NCBI GenBank assembly: GCA_946886125.1
Contig: CAMPHY010000018.1
Span: forward strand, 1-12,566
Direction: 5' to 3'
DNA from: an uncultured Candidatus Saccharibacteria bacterium
Lineage (GTDB): Bacteria > Patescibacteria > Saccharimonadia > Saccharimonadales > UBA6022
Length of the DNA stretch: 12,566 bases
Every line of letters starts with the position of its first letter. The first letter of the stretch is position 1. This document shows positions 6,796 through 12,566 of the stretch, in pieces. The notes under the pieces were generated by a model that was not told where the DNA came from, ran no database searches, and saw only the letters and a program-made list of their open reading frames with translations. The position numbers and the translations under genes are program-made.

Positions 6796-8016
6796 TTAGC
6801 TTCGATCTGCAACGTCCAGCTCCTCAAGCCAAACGTGCTCCGCGGCTGCCTCCGGTGAACCAGTGAGCCCAACGAGCTGGGATACAGCTCGTTTAATGCT
6901 GCGCTGATCATTCGAGGGCTTTTTGAGTCCTCTAGGATTTTCTAGTGGGCTCTCTTTGTTGTAGCGCGCGGCCGCTTCCGCCAGGAGGCGATTGTATTCG
7001 CTGATGGCGTAACGGAACCGTCGCGATACAGCCGACTGGATAACTGGACCGGACCGCTTGACGTGTTTGTCGCGCGGTAACAGCACCACTTGTTTGGCAG
7101 GTACGTTAAGTTCTGCTGCTAAGCGATACTGAGTGCGGCGATTAAAGTCACGCCACGGTACATCGCCGACGACAATAAAAAGCGTTCCGTTTTCAAGACG
7201 ACGATCAAATCTTCCGCCTTGTTCGTTTTCGCTATCTCGCATGGTGTTGATATTGTGCAGCAGGTCGTCGCTGTCATATAGACAGACCGTGGAGACGATT
7301 GTTGCTTCTTGCTGAGCGCCGCGTGTGTTGTCTTCTTTGGTACCAGGGGTGGTATCAATGAAGACTGCGCCACTTGCTGGCCGCAACTTTCGGATCATCT
7401 TCCGAGTTTGGTGTGAGGTGAGGAAAATCTCCTCACTCGACGCCAGTAATCTCGCGCCGCTGGCTTCATGTCGCGGTAAAAACGTCGACAACTCTTCACT
7501 GCTTGGGGACCATCCCTCTTTGAGGATCAAGTCCTTAACGGTGTTGAAATTATACGACTCGTCGGACATATCAACCAGTAGTCGAATTGCCGTTTTGCCA
7601 CGTGCGCCGCTGTCGGCATCGACAATTAACACGGAGAGATCGGTATGTTCAGCGTAATCGGTAGCTGCCCATGTGATGGTGGTTGTTTTGCCAACCCCTC
7701 CATTGAGAGCTATAGTCATAAAAACGCCGAGCGCCCATCTTGATAAGCTCCACATGCGCTGATGGTTACTACGTATCCGGGCCGATAATCTCCCCCAGTG
7801 ATGGGGGGTCGGTAGCCACTCGATGTAGTAGAGCCTGAGGGCTCCGTAGAGCCTCCAGAGCAGCCACCAAACTCCTCGCGGTTTACTGTCAGTGTACCAG
7901 TCAGGTGCACTGCTAGTTGTCGGCAAGGGGATGTTGGCATGCGGGCTGATTTTGGAGGACTTCGGAGTGGAGTTTGACTGTTCTGTAGAGGTTGCTACTT
8001 TATAGATCGTACTCAT
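6796..8016 (-). CDS. MinD/ParA-like P-loop ATPase with Trp-rich N-terminal extension
   Basis: 406 residues. The core (about 100-350) has an L-N-G-G-V-G-K-T-T Walker A (104-112), switch I-like I-V-D-A-D (131-135) and a Walker B-like strand V-F-I-D-T-T-P-G (218-225), the order of the SIMIBI MinD/ParA class. The signature Lys of K-G-G-x-G-K-T is Asn105, while the P-loop Lys110 is kept. A ~100-residue extension precedes the core: a Ser/Pro-rich segment, then a segment rich in Trp, Arg and Tyr (eight Trp between 40 and 94), possibly amphipathic and membrane-bound. The ATG at 8016 has TAGGA 6-7 nt upstream; an internal Met100, where many ParA proteins begin, has no binding site. It could position or regulate an envelope complex, perhaps that of the neighbouring operon. 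ESX-associated EspI-like ATPases have a comparable layout, but the link is only by analogy. Confidence 0.85.
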   Translation of the reverse strand: MSTIYKVATSTEQSNSTPKSSKISPHANIPLPTTSSAPDWYTDSKPRGVWWLLWRLYGALRLYYIEWLPTPHHWGRLSARIRSNHQRMWSLSRWALGVFMTIALNGGVGKTTTITWAATDYAEHTDLSVLIVDADSGARGKTAIRLLVDMSDESYNFNTVKDLILKEGWSPSSEELSTFLPRHEASGARLLASSEEIFLTSHQTRKMIRKLRPASGAVFIDTTPGTKEDNTRGAQQEATIVSTVCLYDSDDLLHNINTMRDSENEQGGRFDRRLENGTLFIVVGDVPWRDFNRRTQYRLAAELNVPAKQVVLLPRDKHVKRSGPVIQSAVSRRFRYAISEYNRLLAEAAARYNKESPLENPRGLKKPSNDQRSIKRAVSQLVGLTGSPEAAAEHVWLEELDVADRS

Positions 8017-8070
8017 GTCGAATCCTAACTTTTCATCGAATTTTCAAAGAGCATCGAAGGTGACGCTCAA

Positions 8071-8099
8071 GCTTGTTTTTGTAAAACAAGCGAACAAGC
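8071..8099. repeat. Inverted and direct AACAAGC repeats in the ATPase leader
   Basis: GCTTGTTTT (8071-8079) and its reverse complement (8083-8091) form a 9-bp stem with a 3-nt loop. A further AACAAGC copy at 8093-8099 repeats the right arm. The element lies in the presumed 5' leader of the minus-strand ATPase gene, about 55 nt from its ATG. It could be a regulator site or an RNA hairpin with two alternative right arms. Confidence 0.4.
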
Positions 8100-8132
8100 C
8101 ACTTCAGCTTCAAAGGTGTTTATTTGTTCTAA

Positions 8133-8161
8133 ATTATATCATTTTATTGCATTTAAAGCAA
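8133..8161 (-). promoter_or_regulatory. Promoter of the MinD-like gene
   Basis: Read on the minus strand, TTGCTT (8161-8156) is followed after 17 nt by a perfect TATAAT (8138-8133), preceded by an extended -10 TG. This would start transcription near 8126 and leave a leader of about 110 nt. Confidence 0.55.
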
Positions 8162-8165
8162 TAAA
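8143..8165. promoter_or_regulatory. Candidate operator over the MinD-like gene promoter
   Basis: Perfect 8-bp inverted repeat TTTATTGC (8143-8150) and GCAATAAA (8158-8165) with a 7-nt spacer. It covers the -35 box and spacer of the minus-strand promoter, the expected place for a dimeric repressor. No repressor gene is in the window, and the region is AT-rich, so chance is possible. Confidence 0.35.
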
Positions 8166-8185
8166 TAATTATAAAAAACAAGTAC

Positions 8186-8215
8186 TGGACGTGTGAGTTA
8201 CGAGACAGTTATAAT
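8186..8215 (+). promoter_or_regulatory. Promoter of uvrC
   Basis: A perfect -10 TATAAT lies at 8210-8215, with a weak -35 TGGACG (8186-8191) at 18 nt. The ATG is at 8224, so the transcript would start at or within a few nt of the start codon. The GAGGTGA directly before the ATG is too close to act as a normal binding site. Confidence 0.5.
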
Positions 8216-8223
8216 AGAGGTGA

Positions 8224-9708
8224 ATGAATAAAACTTTGGAAGCTAAACTAAAAACTCTCCCGCGAAGCAGTGGTGTGTATTTTCATAAATCGAAAACCGG
8301 TGAAATTATTTATGTAGGAAAAGCTGCGGTGTTAAAAAACCGAGTACGTCAGTATTTTCAAAGTACCAGAGATATGGACATAAAAACGCGTGCTTTAGTG
8401 GCTGAAATTGAGGATACCGATTGGGTTGAGACGGAATCTGAAATTGATGCCCTCTTTTTAGAAAGCGAAATGGTAAAACGCTATATGCCACGATACAATA
8501 TTTTACTACGTGATGATAAGTCTCAGTTATTCGTACGTATCGATATGAAAAACGAATGGCCGCATGTCGCCTTTACGCGTAATCCAGCGGACGATGGGGC
8601 TGAATATTTTGGGCCATATTACAATGGTTATGCCGTAAAGAAAGCCCTAAGATATTTACGTCGTGTTTTTCCGTATTATACAAAAACACCGAGCGACAAG
8701 CGACCTGATCTTGATGTGCACCTAGGGTTGTCACCGGCCGCAGACACAACAAGTGTGCAGTATAAAGCGACTCTGAGAAAACTGATTCGGTATTTTGAGG
8801 GCGAACGCAAAAGCTTGGTGCGTGAACTTGAGCGTGATATGAAATCGGCGGCAAAGCAACAGGATTTTGAACTGGCTGCTAGTTTCCGTAATAAGTTGAA
8901 TAATCTTCGTGAGCTACAGCGCCGAATTATGTTTGGCGATAAAGAATTCCTCGATATTAGTAAAGATAAGGCATTAAGTGATTTGCGTGACTTACTGGGG
9001 CTTAAGAAATTACCGGTTCGCATTGAAGGTTATGATATCTCGCATATGAGCGGTACCAATGTTGTGGCCAGTATGGTGGTGTTTAGTAATGGGGTGAGCG
9101 ATCGAGCAAGCTATCGAAAATTTAAAACTCGCATTGAGCACAATAATGATTTTTATAATATGCATGAAACAATATCTCGTCGGTTAAGTGAAAAAAACAT
9201 TCAATCATGGGGATGTCCTGACTTAATTTTAATTGATGGGGGCAAGGGGCAGCTTGATGCCGCCCTCCAAGCACGCGGCGCAAGCCAGTATAATGACATA
9301 CCTTTTATTGGACTTGCAAAGCGGGAAGAACAAATTGTTATTCATCACGAATGGTCGCGAGTGATGCTCGATAAGCAAAAGATAAGTGAGCTTGATGGGT
9401 ACGTAACTGTATCCGATACATTTACGCTCATTAATTTACCGCACTCTTCACACATTGTTAAATTATTACAACGTGTTCGAGATGAATCGCATCGCTTTGC
9501 GGTGAGTTATCATACCGTTTTAAAGCGTCAAAAACAAACAGCCAGTAGTCTTGAAGAAATTCCCGGTATTGGACCGGCAACGCGGAAGAAGTTGATGAAA
9601 ACATTCGGTAGTTTGCGTGGGATTCAAGCGGCAAGTCCGGAGGAGTTGTCATCCGCAGTAGGGGCGGCGAAGGCGACGCTGCTAGGGGCTTATTTGTCAC
9701 GTTTATAA
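8224..9708 (+). CDS. uvrC: UvrC, excision endonuclease subunit (short form)
   Basis: 494 residues; E. coli UvrC has 610. UvrC makes both incisions in nucleotide excision repair with UvrA and UvrB. The GIY-YIG nuclease is at 13-95 (G-V-Y 17-19, Y-V-G 30-32, Arg40, Glu80), followed by the P-R-Y-N and L-R-D-D-K signatures (89-99). The UVR helix pair that binds UvrB is at about 202-235. The RNase H-like nuclease keeps its triad: Asp271 (in Y-D-I-S-H), Asp338 (in I-D-G-G-K-G-Q) and His423 (in E-S-H-R-F). A helix-hairpin-helix end (about 440-494) includes I-P-G-I-G-P. Oddity: the region after the first nuclease that normally carries four iron-sulfur cysteines (here about 160-180, starting R-P-D-L) has none. 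The only Cys in the protein is 331. Both nuclease sites look intact, so the protein should work. It faces the MinD-like gene across a divergent promoter region. Confidence 0.95.
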   Translation: MNKTLEAKLKTLPRSSGVYFHKSKTGEIIYVGKAAVLKNRVRQYFQSTRDMDIKTRALVAEIEDTDWVETESEIDALFLESEMVKRYMPRYNILLRDDKSQLFVRIDMKNEWPHVAFTRNPADDGAEYFGPYYNGYAVKKALRYLRRVFPYYTKTPSDKRPDLDVHLGLSPAADTTSVQYKATLRKLIRYFEGERKSLVRELERDMKSAAKQQDFELAASFRNKLNNLRELQRRIMFGDKEFLDISKDKALSDLRDLLGLKKLPVRIEGYDISHMSGTNVVASMVVFSNGVSDRASYRKFKTRIEHNNDFYNMHETISRRLSEKNIQSWGCPDLILIDGGKGQLDAALQARGASQYNDIPFIGLAKREEQIVIHHEWSRVMLDKQKISELDGYVTVSDTFTLINLPHSSHIVKLLQRVRDESHRFAVSYHTVLKRQKQTASSLEEIPGIGPATRKKLMKTFGSLRGIQAASPEELSSAVGAAKATLLGAYLSRL

Positions 9709-9723
9709 CGCTCATGCTATAGT
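9694..9723 (+). promoter_or_regulatory. Promoter of the pilin-like gene, inside the uvrC end
   Basis: TTGTCA (9694-9699, 5 of 6 consensus) and TATAGT (9718-9723) lie 18 nt apart, with an extended -10 TG at 9715-9716. The -35 is within the last uvrC codons. The -10 ends 9 nt before the ATG, and no ribosome binding site is present, so the mRNA should be leaderless. Confidence 0.55.
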
Positions 9724-9732
9724 ACATCTAGT

Positions 9733-10101
9733 ATGAAATCTTCTTTGCGTTTATCCGGTTTTACTATTGTTGAGCTTGTGATTGTCATCGCTGTCATTGG
9801 GATTTTGGTTGTTGTGACTGTCTTTGGGTTTGGTGCATGGCGTCGTGACGTGGCGGAGCGCGAAGTGCAGAGTGATCTTAATGGAGTAAAGGCCGCCATG
9901 GAAAATGCTCGCAATTTCAGTAACGGATATCCATCTAGCATTCCATCAACGTTTACGCCGAGTGATACAGTGACACTTAGATACGCGTCAGGTACACCGG
10001 CCTCTTATTGTATTGACGCAAGGAGTAAGGTGATCACTACTATCGTTTATCATATCGATACTACTAGTGGTGATAAAACAATTGCTTCTGGCGGTTGTTA
10101 G
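9733..10101 (+). CDS. Type IV pilin-like protein (class III signal)
   Basis: 122 residues. The N-terminus has a short basic leader ending in Gly9, then F-T-I-V-E-L and a hydrophobic helix to about residue 33. This is the prepilin peptidase site G|F with the conserved Glu at mature position 5 (Glu14). The C-terminal domain is small and carries Cys93 and Cys122, the latter being the last residue, which could form the disulfide loop common in pilins. It would be cleaved and methylated by a prepilin peptidase and built into a pilus or pseudopilus. No pilus ATPase, platform protein or peptidase gene is nearby, so it is an orphan here. It has its own promoter and no Shine-Dalgarno sequence. Major or minor pilin cannot be told apart. 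Confidence 0.88.
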   Translation: MKSSLRLSGFTIVELVIVIAVIGILVVVTVFGFGAWRRDVAEREVQSDLNGVKAAMENARNFSNGYPSSIPSTFTPSDTVTLRYASGTPASYCIDARSKVITTIVYHIDTTSGDKTIASGGC

Positions 10102-10123
10102 GACTGCGTTAAGTAACTGCAGG

Positions 10124-10132
10124 TGGTACAAT
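10124..10132 (+). promoter_or_regulatory. Extended -10 promoter of the aminopeptidase gene
   Basis: TGG followed by TACAAT (10127-10132) is an extended -10. No convincing -35 is seen. The box ends 8 nt before the ATG at 10141, and there is no binding site in between, so the mRNA is probably leaderless. Confidence 0.45.
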
Positions 10133-10140
10133 AACCTCTA

Positions 10141-11349
10141 ATGATCGCTACTTTCCATACAGAAAATCGTCGTCGAATCGCACACTCTCTTCAAGGTGGG
10201 TTTGTAGTGCTGACGGCGTATACTAGTATGCAGCGTGGCAATGACGCTGCATTTTCTTTTGAGCAAGAAGCAAATTTTTGGTGGCTAACTGGTATAGAAG
10301 TGGCCGACTGGTGGCTGATTATAGATGGCACACGGGGTAAGAGCTGGCTAGTGTCGCCAGTTGTTTCTCAATCACATGAAATCTTTGATGGAAGTCTCGC
10401 AGCCGAAGAGGCGATGCGTGTCAGCGGAGTCGACGCTGTCATGACGCGGGATGAAGCGAATGATATGTTACGACAGGCTGCCAAGCACCATAGTGTCGTG
10501 TATACCTTGGGGGATATGCCACACCAAGAGCATCTAAACTTTACCCTCAATCCAGCTGTTAAAAAAATGTATGACATGCTTCATCGAACATTTAGTACTG
10601 TACAAGATTGTCGTAAAGAATTGGCAAATATGCGAGCTATTAAGCAGCCTGAGGAAATTGCTACTATGAAGCAAGCGATTAATATGACAATTGACGGCTT
10701 TCTTGCTGTTAAAAAGCTGCTACCTTCGGCAAAATACGAGTATGAGTTAGAGGCAGAATTCACTCATTTATTTCGAAGTCGGGGCGCGGCTGGTCATGCG
10801 TATGACCCGATTGTCGCTAGCGGAAAAAATGCTTGTACGTTGCATTACGGACAAAATGATACACGACTGAAGAAGCGCGAGTTAGTGTTACTCGATGTCG
10901 GGGCTCGCTATGGTGGCTATGCGGCGGATATTACTCGTACATATGCCAATGGTGAGCCAACAAAACGTCAGAAAGTGGTGCATGCTGAGCTTGCTGCTGC
11001 GCAAGTAGCAATTATTGCATTACTTAAACCGGGTTTGTTGGTGAGCGAGTATCACGCTGAAGTTGAAAGAATAATGAAAAGTGCGCTTATCTCGCTTAGT
11101 TTAATGAAATCACCGGGCGATGATGCGGCCTATCATCGTTATTTTCCTCACGCCATCAGCCACGGGCTAGGGGTGGACGTACACGACAGTCTTGGGGTAC
11201 CACGCCGTCTAGAGCCAGGTATGGTACTGACTGTTGAGCCCGGCATTTATATCCCTGATGAAAGTATTGGCCTGAGGATTGAAGACGATATTCTCATTAC
11301 TGAAAGCGGAAGGCAAAATTTGACCAGTCGTCTCTCGACAGATCTCTAG
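10141..11349 (+). CDS. pepP: Xaa-Pro aminopeptidase, M24B family
   Basis: 402 residues, slightly shorter than E. coli PepP (441). It removes the N-terminal residue from peptides with Pro in second position, in the cytoplasm. The N-terminal aminopeptidase P domain covers about 1-150 (R-R-R-I-A near 10, N-F-W-W-L-T-G at 45-51). The pita-bread catalytic domain covers about 160-395 with all five dinuclear metal ligands: Asp252, Asp263, His341 (in S-H-G-L-G), Glu366 (in V-E-P-G) and Glu381 (in R-I-E-D-D). It fits with the oligopeptide-binding protein encoded downstream, as imported peptides need proline-specific cleavage. The symbol is by family resemblance; Xaa-Pro dipeptidase (pepQ) is a less likely reading given the intact N-terminal domain. 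Confidence 0.92.
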   Translation: MIATFHTENRRRIAHSLQGGFVVLTAYTSMQRGNDAAFSFEQEANFWWLTGIEVADWWLIIDGTRGKSWLVSPVVSQSHEIFDGSLAAEEAMRVSGVDAVMTRDEANDMLRQAAKHHSVVYTLGDMPHQEHLNFTLNPAVKKMYDMLHRTFSTVQDCRKELANMRAIKQPEEIATMKQAINMTIDGFLAVKKLLPSAKYEYELEAEFTHLFRSRGAAGHAYDPIVASGKNACTLHYGQNDTRLKKRELVLLDVGARYGGYAADITRTYANGEPTKRQKVVHAELAAAQVAIIALLKPGLLVSEYHAEVERIMKSALISLSLMKSPGDDAAYHRYFPHAISHGLGVDVHDSLGVPRRLEPGMVLTVEPGIYIPDESIGLRIEDDILITESGRQNLTSRLSTDL

Positions 11350-11363
11350 TAGGCACGTATAAT
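11335..11363 (+). promoter_or_regulatory. Promoter of the YvlD-like / secG / peptide-binding operon
   Basis: TCGACA (11335-11340, 5 of 6) and a perfect TATAAT (11358-11363) stand exactly 17 nt apart; the -35 lies inside the end of the aminopeptidase gene. The -10 ends 11 nt before the ATG at 11375. The AAAAGGAG at 11364-11371 lies between them and would be mostly untranscribed from this start. Confidence 0.6.
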
Positions 11364-11374
11364 AAAAGGAGTAT

Positions 11375-11770
11375 ATGAAAAAACAACTCGTCGTTTTTCT
11401 ATTTAGGTGGGCGCTTAATACGCTTGGTCTATGGGTGGCTGTACGTCTTCTTGGCACCGGCTTTAGTGACATAGAGGTGAATGCAAGTTTTTGGGCATTT
11501 GTTCTAGCTGGTTTTATTTTTTCTGTGGTTAATGGAGTAGTGAGGCCAATTATTATCATTTTGTCATTACCGGCAATCCTGCTGACGCTTGGTCTGTTTA
11601 CACTTGTCGTGAATGGACTGATGGTATATATTTCACTTGCATTATCGCCAGGGTTAGAGATGTCATTTGGTTACTCGATTCTTACGGGAATTGTACTGAG
11701 TCTGGTAAACTATATAGTGAGTAGCGCGCTAGAATTGCGCCATAGTACTCGTCTACAAAGGGAGAGTTAA
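11375..11770 (+). CDS. YvlD / phage_holin_4_2-type membrane protein
   Basis: 131 residues with four likely membrane helices (about 5-27, 38-55, 59-88 and 100-118). The core has the family signature N-G-V-V-R-P (53-58), a following L-P (65-66), L-T-L-G-L-F (70-75) and Asn80. This matches the DUF/PF04020 family ("phage holin family", B. subtilis YvlD), which is widespread on bacterial chromosomes. The holin name comes from the family label and does not show lysis activity. It ends by overlapping the secG start by one base (TAATG), so the two are co-translated. AAAAGGAG sits only 3 nt from the ATG, closer than usual. Confidence 0.85.
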   Translation: MKKQLVVFLFRWALNTLGLWVAVRLLGTGFSDIEVNASFWAFVLAGFIFSVVNGVVRPIIIILSLPAILLTLGLFTLVVNGLMVYISLALSPGLEMSFGYSILTGIVLSLVNYIVSSALELRHSTRLQRES

Positions 11771-12006
11771 TGGAACTTGATACAATTTTACAATTTATTA
11801 CTGTTGGTTCAGCTATTTTGATGGTCGCTGCAATTTTGCTGCAGCAGCGTGGCGCGTCACTTGGCGCTGGATTCGGTAGCTCTGGCGAACTATTTACGAC
11901 ACGACGTGGTTTCGATAAGAATTTATTTGAAGTAACAATTATATTTGCTGTGATTTTTGTGTTATCTATCTTGGCTGGATTACTGTTACCTGCTTTTAAT
12001 GTTTAA
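11770..12006 (+). CDS. secG: SecG, preprotein translocase subunit
   Basis: 78 residues, normal for SecG. Two membrane helices (about 5-25 and 52-74) are joined by the diagnostic cytoplasmic loop, with L-L-Q-Q-R-G-A-S-L-G at 23-32, G-F-G near 34-36 and T-R-R-G at 44-47. SecG assists SecYE during protein export across the inner membrane. The start overlaps the upstream stop by one base (TAATG), and AAAGGGAG lies about 5 nt upstream. The gene sits next to one for a membrane-anchored binding protein, itself a Sec substrate. Confidence 0.93.
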   Translation: MELDTILQFITVGSAILMVAAILLQQRGASLGAGFGSSGELFTTRRGFDKNLFEVTIIFAVIFVLSILAGLLLPAFNV

Positions 12007-12009
12007 GAG

Positions 12010-12014
12010 AAAGG
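12010..12014 (+). promoter_or_regulatory. Ribosome binding site fixing a GTG start
   Basis: AAAGG, 7 nt before GTG at 12022. It is the only in-frame start candidate between the secG stop and the conserved sequence, so it decides the start of the binding-protein gene. Confidence 0.6.
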
Positions 12015-12021
12015 TCTAGTA

Positions 12022-12566
12022 GTGGCTAACGATAAGCGCAACTCTTGGGAAAAATTCCAAAAATTGAACTTTAATAGCAAGAAGCTCTCGAAAAGTGCCC
12101 AAAAAGCTGAAGGCGCAACTGTTCGTCATGCTCGAAAATTTATTGTTCATCGTTGGGATAATATTCGAAGCGTTCGTCGTCACGTTATTGGATGGTTGGT
12201 GCTTGTGGGTGTGCTTATTGCAGCCGTTGGTCTACAGCTCAATTGGTTTCAGCGTAGCTACAGTATGGAGGCGCCTATCGCAGGTGGAACGTATGCTGAA
12301 GCGGCTGTTGGTCCAGTTGAAAATCTCAATCCACTTTATAGCGAAACAAGCGCTGAGCGCTCTGCTAATAATTTATTATTTTCAAGCCTCTATGACTACG
12401 ATAGCGCTGGAGCGCTGAGGGCTGACTTAGCCACGAATATGCAAATAAGTGAAGATGGTACGGTCTATACCATTACGATTCGAGATGACGTACGTTGGCA
12501 TGATGGTACGAAGTTGACTGCTGATGACGTAGTATTTACCGTTAATACCATCAAAGATCCGTCCAC
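12022..12566 (+). CDS. Oligopeptide ABC transporter substrate-binding protein (SBP_bac_5/OppA-like), 3' part missing
   Basis: 181 codons are present and the frame is open at the window edge; the full family protein is usually 500-600 residues. It begins at GTG. A basic cytoplasmic N-terminus of ~52 residues is followed by one membrane helix (about 55-73). The binding domain then starts: G-G-T-Y (88-91), N-L-N-P-L (101-105), N-L-L-F-S-S-L (117-123) and W-H-D-G-T-K-L-T-A-D-D-V (159-170), the family's best-known motif. It would capture peptides outside the membrane for import. Unlike most such proteins it has no lipobox and seems to be held by an uncleaved helix. It lies 15 nt after secG in the same operon and in the same reading frame as secG. 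Confidence 0.9.
   Translation, partial: MANDKRNSWEKFQKLNFNSKKLSKSAQKAEGATVRHARKFIVHRWDNIRSVRRHVIGWLVLVGVLIAAVGLQLNWFQRSYSMEAPIAGGTYAEAAVGPVENLNPLYSETSAERSANNLLFSSLYDYDSAGALRADLATNMQISEDGTVYTITIRDDVRWHDGTKLTADDVVFTVNTIKDPS

Noticed and set aside
7325..7657. Plus-strand 110-codon frame opposite the ATPase gene
   Set aside because: The minus-strand frame has clear P-loop motifs in this stretch; the plus frame has none.
8676..9023. Minus-strand 115-codon frame within uvrC
   Set aside because: Arg/Ser/Leu-rich shadow of the UvrB-binding part of uvrC, with no recognisable domain.
11375..11770. Prophage lysis cassette suggested by the holin-like gene and the wall hydrolase
   Set aside because: The holin-like family is a common chromosomal membrane protein and here sits with secG. 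The hydrolase is 4.7 kb away in another operon, and no phage structural or replication genes are present.
12095..12418. Plus-strand 107-codon hydrophobic frame near the window end
   Set aside because: The GTG-started frame from 12022 covers it and shows substrate-binding protein motifs; this one is a +1 shadow.

Overview
The window reads as a chromosomal piece of a small-genome bacterium of the Candidate Phyla Radiation (Patescibacteria), most likely Saccharibacteria (TM7). This is an inference. It rests on a shortened UvrC without its iron-sulfur cysteines, the YvlD-type membrane protein / SecG / membrane-anchored oligopeptide-binding protein order, a lone type IV pilin-like gene, and a VirB1-like + M23 cell-wall hydrolase in a type IV secretion-like setting. 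TGA ends two genes at tightly coupled junctions, so the code is standard and the Gracilibacteria/SR1 recoding is excluded. Sampled lines outside the minus-strand gene run about 42-45% GC.

Region 1 (1-6692, + strand) is one tightly packed five-gene operon behind a near-consensus promoter (43-69) and a leader of about 135 nt. It encodes two larger single-pass membrane proteins whose outer domains look paralogous (213-1256 and 1698-3140), a small single-pass protein between them (1240-1701), a soluble coiled-coil protein (3143-4018) and a large membrane-anchored bifunctional peptidoglycan hydrolase (4020-6692). Junctions are a 17-nt overlap, a 4-nt overlap, a 2-nt gap and a 1-nt gap. No secretion ATPase or channel gene is visible, and four of the five genes match no family I can name securely. 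I infer an envelope-spanning, wall-remodelling assembly. It is the best candidate here for an undescribed system.

Region 2 (6693-8223) holds two abutting stem-loops between converging genes, then a minus-strand MinD/ParA-like ATPase gene (6796-8016) with a Trp-rich N-terminal extension and an altered Walker A. This gene is clearly richer in GC than its neighbours. Upstream lies a divergent promoter region with inverted repeats.

Region 3 (8224-12566, + strand) carries ordinary cell functions: uvrC (excision repair), a type IV pilin-like gene, an Xaa-Pro aminopeptidase, a YvlD/phage_holin_4_2-type membrane protein, secG, and the 5' part of an oligopeptide-binding protein gene that runs off the window. 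Four genes in a row have a -10 box ending 8-11 nt before the ATG, which suggests leaderless or nearly leaderless mRNAs, in contrast with the long leaders of the operon and the ATPase gene. The aminopeptidase and the peptide-binding protein fit a cell that lives on imported peptides.

There is no gene-free stretch longer than about 210 bases. I saw no rRNA, tRNA, CRISPR array or insertion sequence.
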